A stretch of DNA of 15,000 bases from Actinidia chinensis. Taxonomy: Eukaryota > Streptophyta > Magnoliopsida > Ericales > Actinidiaceae. Where the stretch lies: NCBI GenBank assembly GCA_009663005.1, contig VIGQ01000757.1, positions 42,501 to 57,500 of the forward strand, in the 5' to 3' direction. This document shows, one piece after another, positions 1 through 7,745 of the stretch (positions within the stretch are counted from its first letter, which is position 1; each line of letters opens with the position of its first letter). The position numbers and the translations under genes are program-made. A model generated the notes under the pieces. It had not been told where the DNA came from. It saw nothing but the letters and a program-made list of their open reading frames with translations, and searched no databases.

Positions 1-504
1 GTTTCAACCATCTTGGAATATCTTCCAAAAAAAACTGGCGTGCCACACGGCCTCCTCAGCCGCTTATCTAGAGTAATAAACTATGATCCATCGTAGTATT
101 AGAACGTGCACAATGACGTCTGTTTAGAAATTTCCAAGGACACTGTGCACACCAAGCATGAAGACTATTCCACTCGTGGATTGAGTTTTCATATTGATAT
201 ACAGTTTGCATCGTAAGACCTCTAGAACTGCTGGAAAATATGGTTTGTAATGCCAGTCCAAAATCACGAGTAATCTAAATAGAGTAGCAACCTTACCATC
301 GCCTTCCAGTGATCACTTCCTAGATTACTTGTAACCTGCTCAGTTTTCTGCTCACTGGAAGGGTAGGCTATATCGGGTCTTGTTACAAACTCATCAAGTA
401 CATAAACTTCCAATTATACGAGAATACTCCCCAATGGGATTCCACCTTTCCCCCCCATTCTTGGGAAAGTGGAGAGTTACATCTATAGGAGTTCTTGCCA
501 ATTG
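1..504 (-). pseudogene. copia RNase H remnant (runs off the left edge)
   Basis: On the minus strand, ARTPIDVTLH (about 503-474) and TRPDIA (about 385-368) form the RT-RNase H connection. [15 protein letters not shown] (about 333-289) begins the RNase H domain. An Asp-bearing YDANCIS string (Asp codon 210-212) is the first active-site position. LDKRLRRP (about 72-49) and EDIPRWLK (about 25-2) are the C-terminal end normally followed closely by the 3' untranslated region and LTR. At least six stops interrupt the frame. RNase H would remove RNA from the RNA-DNA hybrid during element replication. Confidence 0.8.
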
Positions 505-1330
505 TATCAACTTTTGAATTTTGTTAAAATTTTATCAATATAGTGTGTCTGGAGAAAGAAAATGCAAATTCGTCAGATTTTCTGGTAATCTTCACACCCA
601 GAATCACATTGCTTAGACCCATATCCTTCATATCAATTAGAATTAATAGGTCTTTTGTAGATTTGATAACTTTATAGTTACTACCAACAATGATCATGTC
701 ATCATGTAAGAAACAAAATAAACAACCCTGTTGGTGTCCTTGACATATACACATTATCAATTCGTAATTTTGAAGCCACTAGGACAATACAACATGTCAA
801 ACTTCTCATGCCATTTTTCGCTTGCTTGCTTGAGACCCTACAATGATCTTTACAAAGTTACAGACTGTCCTTCTTTTTCAAGTGCGGAAAAACCCTCAGG
901 TGTTCCCATGTAGATTTCTTCATCTAAATCTCCAGTCAGGAAAGCTGTTTGAACATCCATCTGATGTATCTCGAGATTTCGAAAAAAGCTGCGATCGCAA
1001 TTATAATCCTATAGATGTAATTCGTGAGACTGGTGAATAAGTATCAAAGTAGTCTAGGACCTCTTTTTTGTCTATATCCTAATCAACAAGTCAGTTTGTA
1101 CTCTCTCATTGATCCATTCGTGCTTTCACTTTTCTTAAAGATCCATTTGTAGCCCAAAGGCTTACTGACTGGGGGGGTAAATCACCAGTTCCCACGTATG
1201 ATTTTGCAGATGATTCAATCTCACTCTTAATAGCCTCTTTCCACAATGGACCTTCAGGACAACTTACTGCTCTGTATGTATGAGGCTCACTTTCTAAACC
1301 ATATAAGTTAGGAAGTTCTTGGACCAAAAG
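505..1330 (-). pseudogene. copia reverse transcriptase remnant
   Basis: The start of the domain is seen at 1327-1106 (LWKEAIKSEIES, GDLPPQSVSLW). Next comes DYFDTYSPVSRITSI, then HQMDVQTAFLTGDLDEEIYM (about 963-904), whose first catalytic Asp (codon 955-957) is kept. GLKQAS and KWHEKFD follow. The second catalytic motif reads LHDDM at 709-695, so both Asp are kept although the usual Tyr-Val before them has become Leu-His. KSTKDLL and DMKDMGLSNVILGVKI close the palm/thumb. Several stops and frame changes separate these blocks, so no functional polymerase can be made. Confidence 0.9.
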
Positions 1331-1559
1331 ACTGTTGACATTCTAGCTCTCTTGCTACGTCTCAATTCATTTAAATCATCTTTTTGGTCTGGGCTGCTGT
1401 CATTAGCAGGATGCAGAGTCCGTTTCATTGAACTTGACTCACAATGGATCTATATGGAAATATGTTCAAAGAAGACGCATTCCTAGACTCCATGTGGTAT
1501 GCTTGTGAATATCTGGTATTACAGAGTCTCATATACAAGAAACCGATATGCATACTATT

Positions 1560-2580
1560 TGTGCATAAAACCGATGAACACACAGTCAACGGTTTTTGTG
1601 GACCAACTTTTCCTTCTTAGGATGAGGTATGGCCAACTTCGCAGACATTCCCCACTTACGTAAAAAAGTGATAAGGTAGGACTCCAACTTTAAATAATTC
1701 ATACGGGGTTTTACCAATTCTTGCCGAGGCAACGAATTTCAGATATAGTTGGCAGTAAGAATCGCTTCACCCCACATGATTCGGAGCAATTCAGGAACTT
1801 ATCAAACATAGCATTCATCAAAACATCCTTTAGGGTACGATTCTTTTCGTTCAGCAGAGTTCCATTCTGTTGAGGAGAATAAGGTGTAGTGGTGTGATAG
1901 ATATTCCGTGTTCTTCCACAGTATCCACCAAATGGTGATTCATTATCACCACCTCGGTCACTTCGAAACACACCTTATCTTCGTACTAAGTGGATTTCTA
2001 CTTCCTTCTATAAAGAATGAATTTGTCCAAGCTTCATCCTTACTCTTTAGTAAGTCACACAACAGTATTTCGTACAATCATCAATGGACTGTAATGAAAT
2101 ACTTATTAGCATTGGGTGTTTCGGACATACTTAAAAAAAAAAATTCAAATCACACACAGCAGTGTGAATTAAACCCAATGGTTCAGGACTGCTTTCAACG
2201 AATGGAAATGAAGACCTAGTAACTTTGCCTCAACACAAGTCTCCACACTTTGTGATTTTATCATTTGGATGCTGGAATGTGATCCAAGTTAATTCACTAG
2301 TATAGAAATCATAATTAACATGTCCTAGTATACCATTGCCACAAAAGGAAGAATCAATCACATAAACAACTGGAGAATTTTTTTTTATGTATTGTAGGGA
2401 TTACAGTCATTACATTCATTTGAATAGACCATTAGTATAAACTTTCCCCTACATACATTCCAGCCTTTGACATAGTAACCTTTCTGCCTCAAAAACCATC
2501 GAAAAACCATGTCTGCTCACACCAGAGAGCCAGAACATAGATTCTTTGGATTTCAGGCCACGAATAACACATTGTTAAGA
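1560..2580 (-). pseudogene. copia GAG-pre-integrase and integrase remnant
   Basis: The GAG-pre-integrase/HHCC zinc region shows GHVNYD (about 2323-2306), then KCGD and, after a one-base frameshift, CVEAKL (about 2250-2222). The core reads HTAVCDL near 2160: the first catalytic Asp, expected in HSDVCDL-type motifs, is Ala (codon 2158-2160). The second Asp is kept in FRSDRGGDN (codon 1957-1959). The catalytic Glu codon (1850-1852) survives but is out of frame with the preceding Asp: the frame gives NGTLLNEKNRT instead of the usual ERKNRT context. Beyond it, VDCVFIGF-like and YRFLVYE-like text near 1600-1510 marks the C-terminal part. The enzyme that would join element cDNA into the host chromosome is clearly dead. 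Confidence 0.85.
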
Positions 2581-2581
2581 G

Positions 2582-2775
2582 TCAACTCTTCCGGAAGTTC
2601 ATTTTCAGGACCATTTTTCCAGATCCCCGCACGTCGAGAGGTGCTGAATTTCCATTAAAAACACCTTTCACAATTGCTGCTGGCTCGAAGTAGTGAAACA
2701 TACGTTCTATCGCACAGACATGGCGAGTTAGCCCCAGTAGTACTATCACTATTATTGTGGGTTTAGCCCCCACCC
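2582..2775 (-). pseudogene. copia aspartic protease remnant
   Basis: The minus-strand frame 2773-2582 contains LTRHVCAIERMF and GNSAPLDVRGSGKMVLKM, the flap-side half of the retropepsin domain of copia polyproteins. Family members carry an Asp-Ser/Thr-Gly-Ala active site immediately before TRH. Here that position reads VLLGLTRH, so the catalytic Asp is gone, probably by small indels around 2725-2735. The protease would be inactive. It follows gag and precedes integrase, as expected. Confidence 0.75.
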
Positions 2776-3366
2776 ATGATTCACTTCAGAAACCATTGCT
2801 GCGAGGTTGATATCATCTACACCCTCCGGTGATGACCTCAGTCCTATGTGCATGAGCTCGAGGTTGCATTTGTTTTCTGCATTCAGAAGCACGATGCCCA
2901 ATTGGTACAGTTAAAAGAATGTACCCTGAAACCTTTCCAGGGCTTCTTGGCAATAGGCCCTTTTTGGTCCCAGTTGACCATTCTTGCGCTTTCTAGTTAT
3001 TTGACCACTTGTCCTTTGACTTCTTTGTCTTTGAAGGACCTGACATGCTCCCTTATGTTAGCTTGGGCCATGTAGGAGGGTTGGCACCTTTGTTTCTACC
3101 TGTTTTCCTCCCAACATTGCGCTTAAAGAAAAGAGTTCTCCCAAGGTATCTCCTGTCTTGAACCAGAGATAGGCTTGAACTCTTTCATTCTCTAGGAGCT
3201 TGTGGATGACTGCAGCCACTAGAAATGCCTCAATCAATAGCATTCCTTCTGCTTTGATTTCATTAATGAGAATCTGGAGCTCCCTTGTCGACGTCTTCCT
3301 CCCAGGATAAATAAAACGGCAGAACCACTAACTTTGGAAACCTCCAAAGCGCCTTGGCGAATAAAC
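2775..3366 (-). pseudogene. copia gag remnant (UBN2-type Gag with broken zinc knuckle)
   Basis: Minus-strand translation gives [13 protein letters not shown] followed by [10 protein letters not shown] (about 3280-3200), the helical UBN2/Gag signature of plant copia. It continues to AQANIREH (about 3070-3047), the usual linker, and then GHRASECRKQ at about 2905-2876. That last string is the second half of a CX2CX4HX4C zinc knuckle. The first Cys of the knuckle appears replaced by Ser (SFNC, near 2925), and an indel separates the two halves. After the knuckle the text DDINLAAMVSEVNHGW leads toward the protease. The N-terminal part of gag is missing: homologous text begins only at an AKALW-like string close to the LTR end. 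Confidence 0.75.
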
Positions 3367-3418
3367 TGCTATCTGTCTCTCTCTCTCAAAGAATTCAAAT
3401 GTATGTTGTGTTTGTTTC

Positions 3419-3440
3419 TGTTGGTGTTGGTGTTGGTGTG
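3419..3440. repeat. GTTGGT hexamer microsatellite
   Basis: Tandem copies of TGTTGG/GTTGGT, roughly three and a half units, lie inside the copia LTR, just downstream of the TATA box on the transcribed (minus) strand, where they read CCAACA repeats. A second short tract, (TC)n at 3376-3387, lies nearer the inner LTR end. Confidence 0.6.
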
Positions 3441-3465
3441 TTTTTCTTTGTGCTAAACCTCAGCA

Positions 3466-3471
3466 TTTATA
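3466..3471 (-). promoter_or_regulatory. TATA box of the copia 5' LTR
   Basis: The minus strand reads GGCTATAAATGC here, a canonical plant RNA polymerase II TATA context. It lies inside the putative LTR about 100 bp from its inner end, which would place a transcription start near 3435, at the U3/R border. Call based on motif and position only. Confidence 0.45.
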
Positions 3472-3631
3472 GCCAAACAAATGCTCTATTTTAATCATTA
3501 TAATTCTAGTGGGCATTAACCTCATTTATGCGGGTGCTTGTGGATTCCACCATGACAGACATTAGAGGCTGGCATGGCCCATATAAAGCAGCCATTAGGG
3601 CTGAAAGAAGATGCAAATTTGGTTCATTAAT

Positions 3632-3647
3632 AACTCCTTTAGGAGTT
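3632..3647. repeat. 16-bp palindrome in copia LTR U3
   Basis: AACTCCT-TT-AGGAGTT forms a perfect 7-bp inverted repeat around a 2-bp centre. It lies upstream of the LTR TATA box and could be a factor-binding palindrome or simply a chance structure. Confidence 0.4.
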
Positions 3648-3695
3648 GTTATAACCATCCTCTTTATGCTTTCATTCACACCAAACATTTCAACA

Positions 3696-4200
3696 ATATG
3701 CACTACATTTTTTAAGAACTCGTTGAATCATCAATTCCGATCTTCACCCACCCCCCCATAAAAATTTATACCATTGAAGCAAGAAAAGTATGGACAGATT
3801 CAAATCTACAAGGGCATCTTCAATCCTTCAACAACTTTAAATTTGATGAGAAAGGGCGAAAAGGGAGCGCTAATCTTTTTATTAAATTTGTTTCAAATTA
3901 AGAGAGAACCAAATTCTTCATTTAAACAAGGACGAATCAAATCTTTCATCGAATCCACTTTTTACTTTAATTTGGTTAAATCTTAAAAAAACAAGGAATG
4001 GGTTACGCTTTATTTTATAAAAAATGGTTAAAAGAGGTTTTAAAGATGAGCTATGAACCATTTGAGAAGATTTGATGAAAAAAAGATAAAAACTAGAGTG
4101 AATCATATGTATTCAAACTTTTAACCAATTTCTTTTTTTTTTTGTCTAATTTGATGAACAAAAGGACTAAGATTAGGAAATTGCCTATGAATTGTACCCA
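3696..4200. other. AT-rich intergenic spacer
   Basis: No coding signal on either strand. The short open frames here have low-complexity Phe/Lys/Ile-rich translations typical of AT-rich noise. A C7 run (3751-3757) and a T12 run (4131-4142) are the only notable local features. Confidence 0.6.
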
Positions 4201-4224
4201 TATGCATGGATGAATTTTTATTCG

Positions 4225-4480
4225 ATTTTAATTAGAGTCGCAAATGAGCCAAGTCAAGTTTTAATGTGTGTTTAAATTTGTTTGTTAAGTGTTTAATGTA
4301 ATAGAACTAAAACTTAATGAAAACTTATGGAATCGAGCTTGAGTCCAGGCTTTGAGTCAAATTGGCTGAAGCTTGAGTTGGCTTAGTCGAATCGAATTGA
4401 CTTAGGCTTGATGGTAACTTGAGTTGTTCATGAATGAACTACTAACCAGCCGAAGTTCTAGCGGTTCATGAACCATTTGG
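4225..4480. repeat. Degenerate GAGTCAAG / GAGCTTGAGT-rich dispersed repeat
   Basis: The segment repeats variants of GAGCCAAGTCAAG, CGAGCTTGAGTC, AAGCTTGAGTTGGCTTAG and GACTTAGGCTTGA. It also carries palindromic GTTCATGAATGAAC and GGTTCATGAACC strings. Such CGAGCTTGAGCTCG/GTTCATGAAC-rich stretches recur in many plant genomes as decayed dispersed repeats; I cannot name the family. Confidence 0.3.
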
Positions 4481-4527
4481 ATAAGTTGTAGACCTAATCC
4501 TAATATATTAGGGGTTACTATGGTAAA

Positions 4528-6230
4528 ATGAAACTTAATAATGCAAAAATGCACATGATAAGGCCTACTCTAGGTCCAGGCTTCACATCTGGCAACCCCC
4601 AACCAACAAACATGCACAGAGACAGTGATGTGGCTTCTGCTTCTGCTTCTGCTTCCGCTCCTGCTCCGTCTCAACACCACCATCGCTTCTGGCAAAACTC
4701 TCTCTTCTCCCTCCATGGTTACTCAACAAAACCCACGCCTTTTCGCCCTGCGCAAAACTAAACTTCTGACTTCACCCTCTCTTATTCAAGAAACACTCCT
4801 CCAGATCGCCGATCGAATTTCTGTTCAAGACGCAATTCAGAAGAAACCTAGACCTCGAATTCATAACAAGTGTCAAAATTTCAGTAACCCAGATGAAAAG
4901 GCCAATTTTTCGTCCCAAAAGCTACATATGGAGTCAATCCCAAAAAGCTCCAGAGCTTCCTCAGCTTCGGCGGCACTCGACGATGCAAGGTACCAGCTTC
5001 TCATGTAGAATGCCAAGTCTCGAAAACATGTAAAAACCCACGGAGGACGATGTGTTTGGTATATTGGGATTTGGGAACAAGGTTGGGGAGCAAGACGCTG
5101 TGCGTGTTCTCAATAGTATGTCCAACTCTGAAACAGCAGATTGTGATCAAGTACTTCAGCAGAAACTAGAATTGACCTAAAGAGGTGATTTTGATTCTCT
5201 ATAATGTGACGTTGAAGGTGATGAGAAAAGTGTCACGGATTTGGATAGAGCAGAGAAGCTGTTTGATGATAAATGCTCAAAATAGGGGGTCAAGCCGGAC
5301 AGTTACATTTTAAACCATAATTAGGGCGCTAGGCTTTCTTCTTGCCAACAAGGCTGGGGAGTGATATGAGAATATGTCCGATATGGTTGCGAACCTGATG
5401 GTATTAACCTTGCTGTGATGGTTGATGTGTATGGACGGGCTGGTAATATTGACATGGCTTTGAGCTTGTACGACCGTGCCAGAGCGGAGAAGTGGGGTAT
5501 TGATGCCGTGACATTCTCAACGTTGATTAAAGGTTATGGGATTTCTGGGAATTTTGAAATGTGCTTGAATGTATATGAGGAGATGAAAGCTCTAGGGATT
5601 AAGCCAACCTTGGCTGTATATAACACCTTGTTGGATGCCATTGAAAGAGCCAAGAGACCTTGGCAGGTCAAGACTATTTACAAGGAGAGCATAAACAATG
5701 GGTTTACACCAACATGGGTTACCTACGCTGCAGTAATTCGGGCCTCTGGGAAAGCTCGCTATGGTGGAGATGGCCTCAAAGTCTATAGAGAGATGAAGAA
5801 GAAGGGAATGGAGTTGAATGTTATCCTCTACAATACCCTTTTAGCCATGTGTGCTGATGTAGGGTATATTGACGAAAGCCGTTGAGATTTTTGATGGATA
5901 TTGAAGGGATCCGAGACTTTGCAAGCATGACGATGGACTTCTCTTCTTTGAGTCTGATTCCTGTAGTGGGAAAGTCTCAGAAGTGAGGCCGCATTGAAGA
6001 CATTTGGAATCAGGTCATAGCCTGATATTTTTGTCCTGACCTCGCTTATTCAAGGCTATGCGAAAGCCAACCAAACAGATGAGTATTAGGGACATGTAAC
6101 CGGCTGGTAGCTAGAAAGCGGACTCAGATGATTGGTTCTCCGCTTGCCTTCTTAATGTGATAACCCAGACACCTAAGGAGAACTTTGGTAAGCTGACCAG
6201 CTGCATCGAGAATGGTTAGCATAAGCCTTA
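4528..6230 (+). pseudogene. PPR pseudogene, SVR7-like (At4g16390 type) without its SMR domain
   Basis: Intact relatives are plastid-targeted PPR-SMR proteins that bind chloroplast RNA and affect plastid rRNA processing and ATP synthase mRNA translation. The best block, 5415-5885, holds four PPR units at about residues 1-31, 32-65, 66-100 and 101-135 (e.g. VTFSTLIKGYGISGNFEMC, VILYNTLLAMCADVGYIDES), matching what I remember of this family. The same frame reaches back to about 5037 (EDDVFGILGFGNKVGEQDAV, DLDRAEKLFDD, GVKPDSYIL) but has five in-frame stops from 5178 on. Upstream the frame shifts repeatedly (KSYIW and RRHS at about 4918-4983). After 5874 an extra base shifts EIFD; further shifts lead to DIFVLTSLIQGYAKANQTD (about 6026-6082) and CLLNVITQTPKENFGKLTSC (about 6147-6206). 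Homology ends near 6230, before the SMR domain. No intron is evident, so a retrocopy is possible. Family confidence is high; exact orthology is inference. Confidence 0.85.
4633..4668 (+). repeat. GCTTCT hexamer microsatellite at the PPR pseudogene 5' end
   Basis: Six tandem six-base units (GCTTCT x3, then GCTTCC, GCTCCT, GCTCCG). In one frame this encodes Ser-Ala repeats, fitting a plastid transit peptide, and in another a Leu tract. It probably sits in the transit-peptide region of the decayed SVR7-like gene. Confidence 0.6.
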
Positions 6231-6465
6231 ATTTTTTGAACGGAGAACTATTTATAATTTAAAACTATTTTAATATACTTTGAAAATCATTTTAAAAGAG
6301 ATGTCAAAGGATGCATGAAAATATTTGTTCAACTAAAATAACGTCTCGCACACTCGATCAAACTTTAACCATAAGTTTTCACAAGTCAAAACAAAGGGTC
6401 ACAATACCTCATGGAACTTATGAGGATCAAACAAGTCTGCAATCAAATTGGATATGATTAACAAT
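6231..6465. other. AT-rich segment between broken PPR end and LTR
   Basis: No homology to the PPR 3' end (the SMR domain is absent) and no coding signal. It could be flanking DNA brought by rearrangement or part of a longer decayed element whose border lies near 6230. Confidence 0.4.
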
Positions 6466-6525
6466 TGTTGTTTTGTGTAGAAAGAACAGAAATGTCAAAA
6501 CGCAGCAGCACTAATCACAAGTTAG

Positions 6526-6985
6526 GAATCCGGAAATTGACATCCTAAATTTTGAAGCTGACATCCTAAGTTTGGGACAAGAAGGTTTTTGTTGGCTGAC
6601 GTCCTAATTTCAGAGTTAGGAGGTCCCTAAGTTGACATCCCTTATTTTTTGACATGAAAGTTTGGCTGACGACCTCAAAAGTTAGAAATCCTAAGTTTCA
6701 AAATAGACGCCCTAAGGTTCAACTTGGGACTATCTAAAGTTTCAAGAGCTGAAGACCTAACTTTAACAAAAGGATGGTTGGGGACGTCCCTAAAAGTTAG
6801 GACGTCGCTAGTTTCAAATAGTGAACACCTAAGTTTCATTTAAGGGCGACCTAAGTTTCCGAGCTGAAACCTAACTTTGAACCTAAGGATTTGGGGGACG
6901 ACCTCAGAAAGTTAGGACGTCCGAAAGTTCAAATAGGACGACCTAAGTTCAAATTAGGACGACCTAAGTGACATCCTAGGTTCCA
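6526..6985. repeat. Array of short direct and inverted GACGTCCTAAGTT-type repeats in LTR U3
   Basis: About 460 bp is built from diverged copies of TGACGTCCTAAGTTT and its reverse complement (AAACTTAGGACGTC, also as AGTTAGGACGTCC). The clearest pair is AGGACGACCTAAGT at 6935-6948 and 6956-6969, identical with a 21-bp period. Earlier copies include TGACATCCTAA (twice), TGACGTCCTAA, GACGCCCTAAGG and GGGCGACCTAAGTTT. Orientation alternates, so the strand can fold into many alternative hairpins. The position upstream of the LTR TATA box suggests an enhancer-like or replication-slippage-prone U3 array. Confidence 0.7.
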
Positions 6986-7090
6986 GTTTTAAATACTGCG
7001 CGTCAAATTGCAGACCAAACGGATGAGTTCAAAAAACGACCGGGTAGTTGAGAGCATGTAATGCTGCAACGGTTACACTCATTTTTGGCT

Positions 7091-7097
7091 TATAAAT
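7091..7097 (+). promoter_or_regulatory. TATA box of the LTR
   Basis: GGCTTATAAATGGG gives a TATAAAT element about 650 bp before the LTR end and directly downstream of the repeat array. This is the expected U3 position; transcription would start near 7120-7127. Motif-based call. Confidence 0.5.
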
Positions 7098-7685
7098 GGG
7101 CAACCCTTGGGGTTGTTAAGAGACATTGAAGTGTCATAAATTCATCTTTACTTGTGAAAAAAACTTCAACTCTTGATCATTAATTGTGAGCTTTATTTGT
7201 AAAACAATCAAAAAGATCAAAAGAAAAAATCACTCTAGAGGGAGCTATCATGTATTTATTTTCTTCTAGAGTTGGTTGCATTAATTGCTACAACATTTAC
7301 TCCATTCATTGAGAGCGATCACCTTGGGTGGAGTATGTGTATTCCAAGCGAGGTTGCTCTTGAAGATAAGGTCTCTATGAGTGTATTCCAAGAGAGAGAT
7401 CTCTTGAAGACTGAGGTGCTCTAGTGTGTAAAGTTTTTTCAAGCACCCGAAAGCTTGAAGATAGTGGAATCCCAAGGAGGACTTGGAGAGTGGACGTAGG
7501 CAAGAGTTGCCGAACCACTATAAAGTGTTGTTTGCAATCTCTATCCCTAAACTCCTTTTAAGCTTTCGCATGCATTAGATACTTGCTTATATCTGGACAT
7601 ATTACATTGACAAGATTCAATTAAGGAGTGAGTAATTTAGAAAAATTTAATTGTGATAATTTTTAATTAGGAAAAATTAGAAAAC

Positions 7686-7708
7686 AAAAAAAAAAAAAAA
7701 AAAAAAAA
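7686..7708 (+). repeat. A23 homopolymer near the LTR 3' end
   Basis: Twenty-three consecutive A between AAAAC and TTTTGCCC. It lies inside the U5-like part of the LTR, followed by the CCAATTCACCCCCC motif, so I read it as slippage in an A-rich LTR stretch rather than the poly-A tail of a retroposed RNA. Confidence 0.7.
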
Positions 7709-7745
7709 TTTTGCCCAAACCAATTCACCCCCCTCCGAGTTTGCC

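Larger units (their letters stand above)
1..3695 (-). mobile_element. Decayed Ty1/copia LTR retrotransposon (5' part; 3' end beyond window start)
   Basis: Read on the minus strand, the canonical Ty1/copia order appears from right to left: LTR, gag with a zinc-knuckle remnant, protease, integrase, reverse transcriptase, RNase H. The last recognisable residues (EDIPRWLK-like) sit at the left edge, so the 3' LTR must lie outside. Integrase before reverse transcriptase is diagnostic of copia rather than gypsy. No frame stays open for more than about 90 codons and many single-base indels and stops are visible, so the copy is not autonomous. RT text such as DMKDMGLSNVILGVKI is of a common plant copia type; I do not assign the lineage firmly. 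The span (under 3.4 kb internal) is shorter than a typical copia interior, partly because of a deletion next to the LTR. Confidence 0.9.
3367..3695 (-). repeat. Probable 5' LTR of the copia element
   Basis: On the minus strand this segment starts TGTTGAAATG (at 3695) and can end in AGCA (at 3367), giving a TG...CA-bounded block of about 329 bp immediately upstream of gag, the expected place for a 5' LTR. It contains a TATA-like box followed by a CA-rich and then GA-rich tract, as in plant copia R-U5 regions. A 16-bp near-palindrome (AACTCCT-TT-AGGAGTT, 3632-3647) lies in the putative U3. No tRNA-iMet primer-binding site (TGGTATCAGAGC) follows the inner end, so the boundary there is uncertain and probably altered by deletion. 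The partner LTR is not in the window, so identity cannot be checked here. Confidence 0.6.
6466..7745 (+). mobile_element. Copia-type LTR, probably solo (SIRE/Maximus-like)
   Basis: The block can start TGTTGTTTTGTG at 6466 and end TTTGCCA at 7745. It has a U3 packed with short repeats (6526-6985), a TATA box (7091), and then a U5-like part with GTATTCCAAG repeats. The signature GAGTGGACGTAGGCAAGAG followed by CCGAACCACTATAAAG (about 7485-7526) is one I recognise from plant copia LTRs. It closes with an A23 run and AACCAATTCACCCCCCTCC (about 7719-7737), typical of the LTR end near the primer-binding site. No PBS, gag or polypurine tract with RNase H is seen on either side, so a solo LTR is the simplest reading. 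No 5-bp target duplication is evident (ACAAT on the left, TTACG on the right), so the exact ends are uncertain. The class call is from memory of such LTRs. Confidence 0.6.

Noticed and set aside
3506..3703. 65-codon minus-strand open frame at the copia 5' end and its plus-strand counterpart
   Set aside because: Both lie in the LTR, upstream of or across its TATA box; they are shadows, not genes.
4625..5008. 127-codon open frame starting with a poly-Leu stretch, looking like a signal peptide protein
   Set aside because: The Leu run is a frame of the GCTTCT microsatellite, and the family-matching frame differs across the segment. It is part of the decayed PPR N-terminus, not a separate secreted protein.
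6526..6985. CRISPR array
   Set aside because: Units are diverged, variable in spacing and in both orientations, with no uniform spacers; this is a plant LTR repeat array.
7686..7708. Poly-A tail of a LINE, SINE or processed pseudogene
   Set aside because: It is embedded before LTR-type text (CCAATTCACCCCCC) and no target duplication or LINE/SINE body was seen.
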